A stretch of DNA of 43,822 bases from Nocardia carnea (GCF_029869215.1 NZ_JARWPM010000297.1:1-43822), one strand, 5' to 3'; counted from the stretch's first letter, positions 1 through 8,548 are shown. Made by a program: numbers and translations. Notes: generated by a model from the sequence alone, not told the origin.

Positions 1-41
1 TCCCCCCCCCGGCGGGCGCCCCCGGGCGCGCGGGTAACCCG

Positions 42-647
42 GTGGGCGCGGCCGCGTGCGCCCCCGCCGCGCCCGATCTGCCCGCCGGCGGGGGGGCCGC
101 GGCGGGCTGCCGCGGCTGCGACCTGTACCGCAACGCGACACAGACCGTGTTCGGGGAAGGCCCTGCGGACGCCCGCGTGGTGATGGTCGGCGAGCAACCC
201 GGCGACCAGGAGGATACGAGCGGCCTGCCCTTCGTCGGACCGGCCGGGCGGCTGCTGGACCGGGCGCTGGGCGAGGCGGGTTTCGACCGCGGCGAGATCT
301 ATGTGACCAACGCGGTGAAGCATTTCAAATTCGTCGAGCGCGGAAAACGCCGGATCCACAAGCAGCCGAGCCGCACCGAGGTGGTGGCCTGCTCGGCGTG
401 GCTGGCCACCGAACTCGAGCTGGTGGACCCGGAGCTGGTGGTCTGCCTGGGCGCGGTCGCGGCCAAGGCGGTGCTCGGACCGGCCACGACCGTCGGTGAA
501 CTGCGCGGCCGGGTTGTGGCGCGCGGCGCGTACGGTGTCACCGCGACGGTCCACCCCTCGTCGGTGCTCCGCGCCCCCGACCGCACGACCGCCTACGCGG
601 ATTTCCTCGGCGATCTGGCCCATATTCGCGAAACCGCCCTGCGCTGA
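42..647 (+). CDS. udgX: UdgX-type uracil-DNA glycosylase (uracil-DNA cross-linking)
   Basis: Uracil-DNA glycosylase superfamily, UdgX branch (about 200 aa, the usual size). Visible motifs are the CxxC pair at residues 23/26 of the iron-sulfur site, the active-site GEQPGDQED segment, FVGPAGRLLDRAL, and the UdgX-specific loop KRRIHKQPS, whose histidine in the mycobacterial enzyme bonds covalently to the excised uracil site. The C-terminal HPSS motif is present. The role is DNA repair or tight uracil-DNA binding in the cytoplasm. The GTG start at 42 is uncertain: the frame stays open to the window edge, and the first ~20 residues (Ala/Gly/Pro-rich) come from low-complexity G/C that looks like poor contig-end sequence. 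The fold from residue 23 on is intact. It ends 13 bp from the convergent antiporter gene. Confidence 0.85.
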   Translation: MGAAACAPAAPDLPAGGGAAAGCRGCDLYRNATQTVFGEGPADARVVMVGEQPGDQEDTSGLPFVGPAGRLLDRALGEAGFDRGEIYVTNAVKHFKFVERGKRRIHKQPSRTEVVACSAWLATELELVDPELVVCLGAVAAKAVLGPATTVGELRGRVVARGAYGVTATVHPSSVLRAPDRTTAYADFLGDLAHIRETALR

Positions 648-660
648 CCCGCCTTTTCCG

Positions 661-2238
661 CTATTTCGGCCCGAGATCGAGTCGCCGGGTGACACGGTCG
701 ACCAGGTCGGGCGGCATCCCGGGTTCCCGGCGCGCGTCCATCGCCGCGCGCCGCCCGGCCGCCCTGAGTTCGGCTCTGACCCGTTTGACGGTGGCGGCCA
801 TCCGCGCAGTGCGTTCGGCCTGGGCGCGTGCCTCGTCGCCGGCTGCTTCCGGGTCGGCCCGCGCCGTCCGCTGCCGTACTCCCTCCCGGAGGCGCTCGTA
901 GAGTTCGTCCGGTATGTCCTCGGTCTCGGCGAGTTCCTTCAAACGCGCCAGCTCCGCGTCGACGACCCGCTCCCACAACCGGCGTTCCAACTGCCGTTCG
1001 GCCCGGGTATCGGCGTGCACGCCGGTGAGCCGGACGATCAGCGGCAGGGTCGGCCCCTGTACCAGCAGCGTGAACAGGACCACGGTGAACGCGGTGAACA
1101 GGATCTGGGTGCGACCCGGGAAATCGGCGCCCGCCTCGGTGAGCAAGGGGATCGCCAGTGCCAGCGCCACGCTCGCCACCCCGCGCATCCCGGTCCACCA
1201 GGTCACCACGGTTTCCCGCCAGGTGTACGGTTCGTCGACGTCTTCGTCGTGCCACCGTGTACCGCGCAACCACAGGGTGATCATCAGCCAGGCCAGTCGC
1301 AGCCCCACGACCACGGCCAGTACCGCGCCGGCGCCCGCGACCAGTTGCGGCCATTCGTCACCGGTCGCCGCGAGTACCGCGCTGAGTTCCAGGCCGATCA
1401 GTCCGAAGGCGAATCCGCTGATCAGCAGTTCGGTGATATCCCAGAACGAATCGCCGACCACCCGGTAGCCGGTATCGCCGAATTCGGTGGCCGCGTCGGT
1501 CAGGTAGAGCGCGCAGATCAGCACCGCCAATACGCCCGACCCACCCCATGATTCGGCGAACCCGTAGGCGGCGAACGGCAGCAGCAGGCTCAGCGCCACC
1601 TGCCAGGTCGGCTCGGCGAGCCGGCGGGTGAGTTTGCTGCCCGCCAGGCCCAGTGCCCATCCGACGGCCACGGCGACCACCGCCGAGACCACGAATTCGA
1701 GGCCGGCGTGGGCGGCGGAGAAATGCCCGGTCACCACTGCTTGGACCGCGACGGAATAGACGACGATCGCGGTGACGTCGTTGAACAGGCCTTCCCCACC
1801 GAGCACCACGACCAGCCGCCGCGGTAGGCCGAGCCGGCCGGCCAGGGCCGTCGCCGCGACGGGGTCCGGTGGGGCGACGATGGCCCCGAGCACCACCGCC
1901 GCGGCCAGTGGGAGCGCGGGGTACCAGGCATGGAACATCGCGGCCACCGCCGCCGCGGTGGCGAGCACCAGGCCCACCGCCCGCAGCACGATCGGTTCCC
2001 AATTCTCCGCGAACTGCCGCCAGGAGGTCCGGCGTGCGGCGGCATAGAGCAGCGGCGGCAGTACCAGCGGCAGGATGAGATCCGGTGGCACCCGGACCTC
2101 GGGGACGAACGGCAGCAGCGCGAGGACGCAGCCGAACAGGGTCATCAGCACCGCGGAGGCCACACCGATCCGGCGGCCCACGGCCTCGGCGAGAACCGCG
2201 GCGAACAGGATGACGAACGTCAGCACCAACTGGTCCAT
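661..2238 (-). CDS. Na+/H+ antiporter, CPA1 (NhaP/YjcE-like)
   Basis: Monovalent cation:proton antiporter of the CPA1 family, expected in the cytoplasmic membrane for pH and sodium homeostasis. The protein is 525 aa from the ATG at 2238, and the hydrophobic segments begin immediately (MDQLVLTFVILFAAVLAEAVG). About 12 membrane helices fill the first ~400 residues. The conserved ion-site segment GEGLFNDVTAIV, with the Asn-Asp pair typical of CPA1, is present, and FPGRTQILFTAFTVVLFTLL follows near the end of the membrane part. The last ~130 residues are charged and helical, a cytoplasmic tail typical of YjcE-like members. An upstream in-frame start at 2271 would add 11 non-hydrophobic residues and is less likely. 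The gene is divergent from the SCO2524-like operon across 242 bp. Confidence 0.88.
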   Translation of the reverse strand: MDQLVLTFVILFAAVLAEAVGRRIGVASAVLMTLFGCVLALLPFVPEVRVPPDLILPLVLPPLLYAAARRTSWRQFAENWEPIVLRAVGLVLATAAAVAAMFHAWYPALPLAAAVVLGAIVAPPDPVAATALAGRLGLPRRLVVVLGGEGLFNDVTAIVVYSVAVQAVVTGHFSAAHAGLEFVVSAVVAVAVGWALGLAGSKLTRRLAEPTWQVALSLLLPFAAYGFAESWGGSGVLAVLICALYLTDAATEFGDTGYRVVGDSFWDITELLISGFAFGLIGLELSAVLAATGDEWPQLVAGAGAVLAVVVGLRLAWLMITLWLRGTRWHDEDVDEPYTWRETVVTWWTGMRGVASVALALAIPLLTEAGADFPGRTQILFTAFTVVLFTLLVQGPTLPLIVRLTGVHADTRAERQLERRLWERVVDAELARLKELAETEDIPDELYERLREGVRQRTARADPEAAGDEARAQAERTARMAATVKRVRAELRAAGRRAAMDARREPGMPPDLVDRVTRRLDLGPK

Positions 2239-2402
2239 GACCGTCCAGTCTGCGGCTCCGCGTGCGCGCAATGCCGCAGCGGAGCCGAAACCGGCATCCG
2301 GCGTGGCGTGCCCCCGGTCTCGGCCGTGACCGGCCGGAAATCGGAAGAATATGTCCGGCAGGCTATTTCACGGCAACCGCGGAACTCTCCGTTTCCTTGG
2401 CC

Positions 2403-2433
2403 TTGCGAACGAATTCGAGGCACACTCTAGATA
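2403..2433 (+). promoter_or_regulatory. Possible promoter of the SCO2524-2521 operon
   Basis: TTGCGA (2403-2408) and TAGATA (2428-2433) lie about 48 bp before the ATG at 2481, with a slightly long 19-nt spacer. The start codon has a purine-rich GAGGGG ribosome site. The match to consensus is modest. Confidence 0.3.
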
Positions 2434-2480
2434 TCAGAAGGGTCGACGCGGCCGGTCGGACGCGGGGGCGAGGGGCACAG

Positions 2481-4331
2481 ATGAGAATCAGGCCGCGGCA
2501 ACAGCTGTTGGATCTGTGGCAGGCGGTACTCGCCTGCTCCTACCGGGACGAGACATGGACCTGGGGTGGCCGGGACGGGTCGAATTCGATCAGCGACGCC
2601 GAGCAGCTGCTGTGCCTGTTGTATCCGGCCACCGAACTCGACACCTTCGCCGTGGACCAGCCCAACGATATGGCGGTCGATACCCGGCTCGCCCTCGAAC
2701 CGTTCGGTGAGGAGACCAGGATCGGTGGTGTCCTGGTCGGCCTGATCGAGGACTATCTCCAGCGCTACACCGGGCCCGACGGCGAACCGCTCTTCGCCGC
2801 CGGCAGCTATCTGCACACCGCCGGCGACGAACCGCTCACCGAGCAGCAGCGCAACCTCGAGGTGGTCGACTCCTATTCGATGTCGCTGAGCCTGTGTATC
2901 GCCGCGCTCCGTTTTCTGCGCGGTTACCAGCGCTTCGTCAGCGGTGAGGTGCGCCGCGAGGCCCGCCGGCTCAGCGAACGGATACCACAGGTGATCGACG
3001 CCGTGGGCCTGCGGCTCACCGCGGCGATGGCGGGTCTGGTGCGCAGTTTCGTGATCCACACACCGGAACCGAAATCCGAGGCCGGACAGGCCATCCTGCA
3101 TATGCTGAACCAGAACAACGCACCGGCCGACGAGGTGATCGGGCGGCTGTCGGCGCGACTGGAGCGGTTGCGCGTACAGGCGGCGAACGAGGTCCGCCTC
3201 AGTCAGGCCAGCGAGGTCGATGTCGCCGACGACGAGCGGCTCTTCGAATGCGGCTGGGGCTGGGGTATCGTCCGCACCGCCGAACCCATCGAATTCGTGC
3301 CGGGCCGGGTCGGCCGGGCCGCGGGGCATGCCGAACCCCGTCCCTACCTGTATTTCACGGCCGTGGCGCTGGACGGTATCGACGATCTGTCCTCCCAGCG
3401 CATCCGGGAACTCGATCTGCTCACCGACGAACAGCGCAAACTCGCCGACGCACTGCAGCTGCGCTTCGAACTCGCCCGCAACTACTGGTCGACCGTGGCC
3501 CAGTTCGGCGGCGGCCGGTGGCCGCTCGAGGACATCCCGTGGCGCACCTCCGACGGTGAGGAGTCGGACTATTTCAGCCTGACCGTCACCGCGATGCTCA
3601 TCCAGGACCTCGTATACCGCGACAGCACCGAGGATCTCGCGCGGACGGTCGCCGTCTTCGATCAGCTGGCCCGCCGGGGACGGATCACCAGCCGGCTCAC
3701 CGCCGGGGACGCCGCGGCGATCCTGCACTTTCCCGGGGTCCGGCTGGGCCTGTCCGGCAGTGAGGACGTCAGCGGCGGTGCCCCGCTGCACTGGTATGTG
3801 CCCGATTTCGTGACGATGATGCTGAAACGCTGTCTGCAGGCCGCCCGGTTGCGCACCGATGTCGCCACCCGCGACCAGCTGATGGCCCTCGCCGAAGCGG
3901 CCATGGATCATCTGGACCGGCGGGTCGTGCGGGAGGGACCGTATGCCGGGCTGTGGGACGATCCGGTCGCGGTGCTGGGGCCCACGGTGGCGGCACCCGC
4001 CGGGCCGTCCTGGTTCGTCACCGAACGGGTGATGGAATGCCTGGTGATCGCCTACGACACCTTCCGCGAACCACCGCTGGCCCCGACCAGTATGGTCGCG
4101 CGCGCCATCGACCTGATGAGTGAGGCGGAGCATCTGCTCAATCAGGAAGAACTCGAGGTGGAAGGCGATGACCTGACCCCGAAACAGGCCGCGGTCAACC
4201 GGATCCGGCAGTCGCTGGACCGGGCCCGCACGGTGTTGCGTGAGCGGCCGGGCACCGCCTACAGCCTGGCGACCCAGGCCCTGATCCAGCTCGACGAACT
4301 GGCGTACGCGCGCCAGGACGCGACGCGGTGA
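2481..4331 (+). CDS. SCO2524 family protein (function unknown)
   Basis: First gene of a four-gene unit matching the Streptomyces SCO2521-SCO2524 set. The protein is 616 aa, soluble, and without signal peptide or membrane helix. I recognise the family from its N-terminus, RPRQQLLDLWQAV followed by WTWGGRDGSNSISDAEQLLC, then an alpha-helical body rich in Leu/Arg and an acidic C-terminal stretch with LLNQEELEVEGDDLTPKQAA. I see no catalytic motif, so no reaction can be assigned. The start is the ATG at 2481, eight bases after GAGGGG; the family's conserved N-terminus begins exactly there, while the in-frame upstream codons translate to unrelated sequence. The next gene follows after 10 bp, so the two are almost certainly cotranscribed. 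Genes of this set are commonly named after the S. coelicolor loci and have no established role that I know of. Confidence 0.78.
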   Translation: MRIRPRQQLLDLWQAVLACSYRDETWTWGGRDGSNSISDAEQLLCLLYPATELDTFAVDQPNDMAVDTRLALEPFGEETRIGGVLVGLIEDYLQRYTGPDGEPLFAAGSYLHTAGDEPLTEQQRNLEVVDSYSMSLSLCIAALRFLRGYQRFVSGEVRREARRLSERIPQVIDAVGLRLTAAMAGLVRSFVIHTPEPKSEAGQAILHMLNQNNAPADEVIGRLSARLERLRVQAANEVRLSQASEVDVADDERLFECGWGWGIVRTAEPIEFVPGRVGRAAGHAEPRPYLYFTAVALDGIDDLSSQRIRELDLLTDEQRKLADALQLRFELARNYWSTVAQFGGGRWPLEDIPWRTSDGEESDYFSLTVTAMLIQDLVYRDSTEDLARTVAVFDQLARRGRITSRLTAGDAAAILHFPGVRLGLSGSEDVSGGAPLHWYVPDFVTMMLKRCLQAARLRTDVATRDQLMALAEAAMDHLDRRVVREGPYAGLWDDPVAVLGPTVAAPAGPSWFVTERVMECLVIAYDTFREPPLAPTSMVARAIDLMSEAEHLLNQEELEVEGDDLTPKQAAVNRIRQSLDRARTVLRERPGTAYSLATQALIQLDELAYARQDATR

Positions 4332-4341
4332 GGCGGGAGAG

Positions 4342-5256
4342 GTGCTGATCTTCTCCACGTCCGACAAGGGCGGCACCGGACGCTCGGTGACCAGTTGTAA
4401 TCTGGCCTACCGGCTGTGCGTCTCCGGCCGTAACGTCGCCTATGTCGACTTCGATTTCGGCTCCCCCACCGCCGGCGCGCTCTTCGAGATCAGCGCGGTG
4501 GAACGTGGTATCGCCGATGGTGGGGTGCACTCCTATCTGCTCGGCGAGAGCGGAACGGTGTCCCGGGTCGATGTGGGCACCGCCACCGACCGCGCCGAAC
4601 TCAAACGGATCGGGCCCCGCGCCGGACGGCTCGTCCTGTTCCCCGGGGACGAGGGCGGCGCCGAATTCCTGACCTCCGGCGATGCCGTGGTGACGCGCTG
4701 CGCGGAACTGCTGGTCGCGCTGGAGCAGGAGTTCCGGGTGGTGTTCGTCGATCTCAGCGCGGGCCGCTCGGTCGCGCTCGAGCTCGCCCTGCAGGCCACC
4801 GCACTGCCACAGCTGCGCCGCCGGACGGCCCGCTGGCTGATCTTCCATCGCTGGACCCGCCAGCACATCCTGGCCGCGGCCGGGCTCGTACACGGCCCGC
4901 ACGGCCTGTTGCAGACCGGCGCGGTCTGCGGTCACGATCCCGAGGAGTTGCTCGGTTCGACCCGCTATGTGCGCACCGCCGTCCCGGCCGCCCATTCGCA
5001 GCCGACCGCCCAGCGGGCGGCCCAGGCCGCCTGGTTGCAGGAACAGGATGTGGCGCTGCGCCGGCTGGCCACCGCGAACCGGCTCGGTTCCACCGCGGTC
5101 CTGGGCGCCACCCCCATGGAACCGGTGCTGCAGTGGCGCGAGCAGTTGATCCTCGACAGCGATGTCAACGCCCATATCGCCAATCCCGAAACCGCGCTGG
5201 CCTATACCGAGCTGGCCCGCCGGCTCGTCGATATCGCCACGTGGGAGCGGCTCTGA
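4342..5256 (+). CDS. SCO2523 family variant P-loop protein (MinD/ParA-like, KGGTGR)
   Basis: SIMIBI-class P-loop protein of 304 aa. The N-terminal beta strand leads into a deviant Walker A, DKGGTGRS at residues 8-15: the signature lysine (K9) of MinD/ParA proteins is kept, but the normal phosphate-binding lysine of KGGxGK(S/T) is arginine (R14). Switch-like DFDFGSPTAG (36-45) and a Walker-B-like strand VVFVDLSAGRS (133-143) follow. This KGGxGR variant defines the SCO2523 family. It may bind a nucleotide or act as a dimerising switch; ATP hydrolysis cannot be assumed. The start is the GTG at 4342, after GGGAGA. The stop overlaps the next ATG by one base (TGATG), so translation is coupled. The gene sits in the middle of the operon and is probably the regulatory core. 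Confidence 0.82.
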   Translation: MLIFSTSDKGGTGRSVTSCNLAYRLCVSGRNVAYVDFDFGSPTAGALFEISAVERGIADGGVHSYLLGESGTVSRVDVGTATDRAELKRIGPRAGRLVLFPGDEGGAEFLTSGDAVVTRCAELLVALEQEFRVVFVDLSAGRSVALELALQATALPQLRRRTARWLIFHRWTRQHILAAAGLVHGPHGLLQTGAVCGHDPEELLGSTRYVRTAVPAAHSQPTAQRAAQAAWLQEQDVALRRLATANRLGSTAVLGATPMEPVLQWREQLILDSDVNAHIANPETALAYTELARRLVDIATWERL

Positions 5257-6263
5257 TGCGAGACAGCCAGGCCTACAGCGAGGCCACCGAACAACCGCGG
5301 ATCGAGCCGGTGCCGTTATCGCATCTGTCGATCGAGGTCGGTCATTTCTATCTCAACGACATCCTGGGCGATCCGGACCGGGTCCGTGCCGAATTCCGCC
5401 GGATCGTCCCGCTGGTGGCGGCGTTCGTCGAATCGGCCCGCGTCCGGTTCGGTCCCGGCGTCCGGGTCAGCACCTGCTATCTCATCGACGACTATTTCCA
5501 GCCCGATACCGATCCCGCCGAAGTGCTCGGCAAACTGCTCGGCGCGGCCGCCGAATCGGGTTTGACGATCGACTATCTCGCCCGCGAGTCCGGTTGCTGG
5601 CAGGCCTCGCCGTTCGCCGACGGCGTGCCGGCGGGCGAGCCGATCCCGGTCGCGGAAATGGTGGCCGCACGGATCGTCGCCGAACCGGCGCCCCCGGACA
5701 CCGGCCGCCGCCCGCCCACCGCCGAATCGGGCTGGTTGTGCAACGGCCGCCGCTCCTCCGAACACGAACAGGCGCAGGCGATGCGCAGCCGTGCCTATCA
5801 GCCGCCGGAGGAATTCGGCCGGCGCGAGCATTCGATCTTTCTCGATGTGCAACTGTGGAGCAATCAGGTCGTGGCGGGGCGCACGGAGACCCGGTGGTCG
5901 TGCCCGTTCCTGGCCGCGGTGTGGCATCTGCTGCGCCTCGGGATGCTGCGCTACCACGGGGAGGTGATCGCGGAACCCCAGCAGTGGCACGGTGAACCCT
6001 GGCCGCGCCGCTGGCACGAGGTTCCGCCGGTGGTACAGCTCGAGCCCGGCGCGGCGCCGTTCGCGGCCTACCAGACGCTGTCGATGCTGCCGAAACGCTA
6101 TATCGGAATCGAGCACGCGGTGCGGCTGGTGCTGGATCATCTGGATCTCGACGACGATGTGGTCGAGCAGACCATCGCGGCGGGCGCTGCCGAAGCGGTC
6201 CCGGTGACCGTCCCGCGCAAGATCAGCGAGCGGCTGTCGCACCTACTACTCGACGGGTCCTGA
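5256..6263 (+). CDS. SCO2522 family protein (function unknown)
   Basis: Third gene of the SCO2524-2521 operon, 335 aa, predicted cytoplasmic. The family is recognisable from LSHLSIEVGHFYLNDIL near residue 25 and RVSTCYLIDDYFQPDTDP near residue 73, then YLARESGCW, and in the second half HSIFLDVQLWSNQV with the long hydrophobic helix FLAAVWHLLRLGMLRY. There are no signal peptide or transmembrane segments, and no known enzyme motif. The conserved Asp-Asp-Tyr and His residues could be functional but this is not shown. The start codon overlaps the previous stop (TGATG at 5254-5258), and the next ATG lies one base after this stop, so stoichiometric production with its neighbours is likely. Confidence 0.78.
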   Translation: MRDSQAYSEATEQPRIEPVPLSHLSIEVGHFYLNDILGDPDRVRAEFRRIVPLVAAFVESARVRFGPGVRVSTCYLIDDYFQPDTDPAEVLGKLLGAAAESGLTIDYLARESGCWQASPFADGVPAGEPIPVAEMVAARIVAEPAPPDTGRRPPTAESGWLCNGRRSSEHEQAQAMRSRAYQPPEEFGRREHSIFLDVQLWSNQVVAGRTETRWSCPFLAAVWHLLRLGMLRYHGEVIAEPQQWHGEPWPRRWHEVPPVVQLEPGAAPFAAYQTLSMLPKRYIGIEHAVRLVLDHLDLDDDVVEQTIAAGAAEAVPVTVPRKISERLSHLLLDGS

Positions 6264-6264
6264 G

Positions 6265-7236
6265 ATGGTGTCGGCCGTGCCCCTCGTCGTTCTCGGCGAG
6301 GTGCGTACCTGCCTGCTGCCGTCGGCCGCCGCGCTCGCCCGGGACGAGGCGGGGGAACTGCTGGCGCTCATGCCCGGTCGCGCGGTCCGCTGGCGGGAGC
6401 GGCCGGGTTCGCTCGGGGTCTCCCCCACCACGGCGGTCGGCGTCGATTGCGACCTCCCGCTGGGCGCGGAGACCGCGCGCATCGTGGGTACCGTGGCGAC
6501 GAGCATCGCGCTGACCGGTGGGCGGGTGCTGCAGTCCTCGGCGCACACCCGGGTCCAGCGGGCCGCGGAACGCCGGCGGCAGACCTGGTCGCACTACATC
6601 AGCCAGAAGGGCGTCACCGAGGTCATCACCCGGATTCCGGAGCGCGAAACCGCCGGAAGCTTGTTTGCCGAAACGTATCTCACGCAGCCGCCGGAGGCGA
6701 AACATCTCGACCTGGCCTCGATCAGTGAACGTCAGCTCGCCCGGGTCCGCGCCGACCCCCGGCTCGACCAGAATCCGCCGGTGCAGGCCGGCACGACACG
6801 GTTGCGCTGGGCCGCGCGGATCGGTGGCAGTGCCGGTCCCACCGCCACCCTGCATCTGAACGACGACACCGTCCGATCGGTCCGGCTGATCCTGCGCGAC
6901 GAATCCGATATCGCCGCGGCCCAGCGTTTCTGCGAGGATCTCGCGGCACACGACTGGCTGCTGACCGTGCTGGCCGGTGCGCTCGACGAAGCGGACCGTT
7001 ACCCACCGCACAGCCGCGAGCGGATGGATATCCTCGCGCCCGCCCTCGAACATCTGTCCGGGTTGTGGATGCCGGGGGCCCATACCCCACCGGTACTGCG
7101 CGCCCTGTGGAAGGACTTCCAGAACGATCCGGGATTCACCAAGCAGTGGACCACGCTGACCGGCCGGTTGCGCGACAATATCGCGGTGGCCACGTTACAT
7201 GCCCTGCGGCACAAAGTTTTCGACACCGACTGGTAG
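6265..7236 (+). CDS. SCO2521 family protein (function unknown)
   Basis: Last gene of the four-gene operon, 323 aa, soluble. Family hallmarks visible are VVLGEVRTCLLPS at the N-terminus, RWRERPGSLGVSPTTAVGVDC near residue 50, the segment LTGGRVLQSSAHTRV, RQTWSHYISQKGV, and DLASISERQLARVRADPRLD in the middle. The C-terminal third is helical, with DWLLTVLAGALDEADRY. No catalytic motif, cofactor site or membrane helix is apparent. The ATG at 6265 is one base after the previous stop. The gene ends 9 bp from the convergent channel-like gene, with no obvious terminator between them. The related fifth member, an SCO2525-type methyltransferase known beside this set in streptomycetes, is not present in this window. 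Confidence 0.78.
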   Translation: MVSAVPLVVLGEVRTCLLPSAAALARDEAGELLALMPGRAVRWRERPGSLGVSPTTAVGVDCDLPLGAETARIVGTVATSIALTGGRVLQSSAHTRVQRAAERRRQTWSHYISQKGVTEVITRIPERETAGSLFAETYLTQPPEAKHLDLASISERQLARVRADPRLDQNPPVQAGTTRLRWAARIGGSAGPTATLHLNDDTVRSVRLILRDESDIAAAQRFCEDLAAHDWLLTVLAGALDEADRYPPHSRERMDILAPALEHLSGLWMPGAHTPPVLRALWKDFQNDPGFTKQWTTLTGRLRDNIAVATLHALRHKVFDTDW

Positions 7237-7245
7237 CCGGCGGCA

Positions 7246-8070
7246 TCACATCCGGAACCACTTTCGCACCAGGAGGGCGAAGAACACCGACATCGAGACG
7301 ACCCCTGTCCATCCCTCCACCACGAACAACGTCCGCGCGATCCCGGACAGATCCTTGGTGTCGTCCTGCCCCGGTGGGCTCAGGAAGCTCGTCACACCCA
7401 GGTAGATCGTGGTGCCGACCTCCTGATCCAGCGGCAGCGCCAGCGCGATCCCGGTGAACACCGAGATCTGCGCGACCACCCAGCCCAGCAGCCAGGAGGG
7501 CCGATAGCCGTGCCCGCACAAGATATCCGAGCCGAACCCTGCCCACCGGCGCAGACCCACCGGCAGCGACCGCGTCTCGGCCCGGGCGAGTAGCAGGCCG
7601 CACCGGTCCTCCGACTCGTTGTCCTCGTTGATCCGGTACAGCGCCATCGCCCGCCGGTAGGCCAGCACCGCGTGGCTGGGCAAGCGAGCCGCCGTCAGCT
7701 GGGCGCCGAGCTGTTCGTATTCCTCTGCCAGCAAGGTGTTCTGCCGGCTGCTGAGCCGCAGCGGCCCACGGAATTCCACCTCGGCGGCGAGCAGGGCGGC
7801 CACCACCGCGCTGGGTACGCGCCATTCCTCCTCGTCGGCGGGCGGATGCCGGGCGGCTTCGTAGAGATGCGGGAACACCAGGGTGTCGGAGTGCCGGCGG
7901 CGGGTACTCGGCGGATCGTAATCGTCCAGCACGGCCTCGACGTGGGTGGCGAACTCGTCCAAGGCCATCCGGCCGGGATGCTGTTGCCGGTCGAGCTGTT
8001 CTGTGTAAGCCGCTGCGTGCCTTGCGATCCGGGTCGACACCGACGCCACGAACGGCGAGATATCGCCCAT
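7246..8070 (-). CDS. Predicted 2TM ion-channel-like membrane protein lacking a K+ filter
   Basis: 274 aa. Residues 1-185 are soluble and helical, containing a tract (HAVLAYRRAMALYRINEDNESEDR) like that preceding bacterial two-TM channel modules; then GHGYRPSWLLGW leads into TM1 (about 193-213), a re-entrant-loop-like segment (219-232) and TM2 (about 244-268) with the channel-like pattern IARTLFVVEGWTGVVSMS. In potassium channels the loop would carry TxGYG; here it reads LGVTSFLSP, so K+ selectivity is not supported. The start at 8070 (ATG) places MGDISPF at the N-terminus; further upstream codons lie in the GNAT gene. It is convergent with the SCO2521-family gene, and 16 bp separate it from the upstream GNAT, so those two may be cotranscribed. 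Function as an actual channel is inference. Confidence 0.6.
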   Translation of the reverse strand: MGDISPFVASVSTRIARHAAAYTEQLDRQQHPGRMALDEFATHVEAVLDDYDPPSTRRRHSDTLVFPHLYEAARHPPADEEEWRVPSAVVAALLAAEVEFRGPLRLSSRQNTLLAEEYEQLGAQLTAARLPSHAVLAYRRAMALYRINEDNESEDRCGLLLARAETRSLPVGLRRWAGFGSDILCGHGYRPSWLLGWVVAQISVFTGIALALPLDQEVGTTIYLGVTSFLSPPGQDDTKDLSGIARTLFVVEGWTGVVSMSVFFALLVRKWFRM

Positions 8071-8086
8071 GACGCCAGTGTAGCGA

Positions 8087-8548
8087 TCAGGGACACAGTT
8101 GGTATTCGTAGACGTCGCGCGGTTCGCCCGGACCGAAATAGGTGTCGTGGTGTTCGACGAAATCGAAACCGGCCTGTTTGAACAGGCCACCGGCCGCATG
8201 ATTGTCCGGGCGGACGGTGAGGAAAACGGTCTTCGTGCCCAGCTCGCGGCATACGTGCAGGGTGTGGTCCAGCAGGGCCCGCCCGTAGCCTGCACCCTGG
8301 TACCGCTTGGCCACAGCGAAGGTGAAAAGCAGTGCGCGTCCTCGCTTTTCGAGAGTGAGGGCGTAGCCGATGACCGTTCCCTGCAGTTCCGCGACGAGCC
8401 ATTCCCCGCCGTGTAGTTCGAAGAGCTGGCGCAGCATCAGGTACAGGTAGGGCTCGGCGAAGACCTCGGCCTCGATGGCCGCGATGTCCTCGAGGTCGGC
8501 AAACCGGGCCTGCCGGTATTCCGGCTGCGGCGCCTCCGCGATATCCAT
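8087..8548 (-). CDS. GNAT family N-acetyltransferase
   Basis: 153-aa GNAT-fold acyltransferase using acetyl-CoA. The N-terminal strand YRQARFADLEDIAAIEAEVF is typical. The acetyl-CoA pyrophosphate-binding motif A appears as FAVAKRYQGAGYGRALLDHTL (the R/Q-x-x-G-x-G/A loop), and motif B as TVFLTVRPDNHAAGGLFKQAGF, followed by the usual aromatic ending. The pattern is RimI-like, but the acceptor (protein N-terminus, amine or antibiotic) cannot be read from sequence. The start at 8548 is preceded on the coding strand by AGGGAG six bases away. An upstream in-frame start at 8599 would add 17 residues of unlikely composition. It lies upstream of, and in line with, the channel-like gene. Confidence 0.85.
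   Translation of the reverse strand: MDIAEAPQPEYRQARFADLEDIAAIEAEVFAEPYLYLMLRQLFELHGGEWLVAELQGTVIGYALTLEKRGRALLFTFAVAKRYQGAGYGRALLDHTLHVCRELGTKTVFLTVRPDNHAAGGLFKQAGFDFVEHHDTYFGPGEPRDVYEYQLCP

Noticed and set aside
2262..2480. An in-frame upstream extension of the SCO2524-family gene
   Set aside because: The family's conserved start MRIRPRQQLLDLWQ coincides with the ATG at 2481 and its ribosome site; the upstream residues are unrelated.
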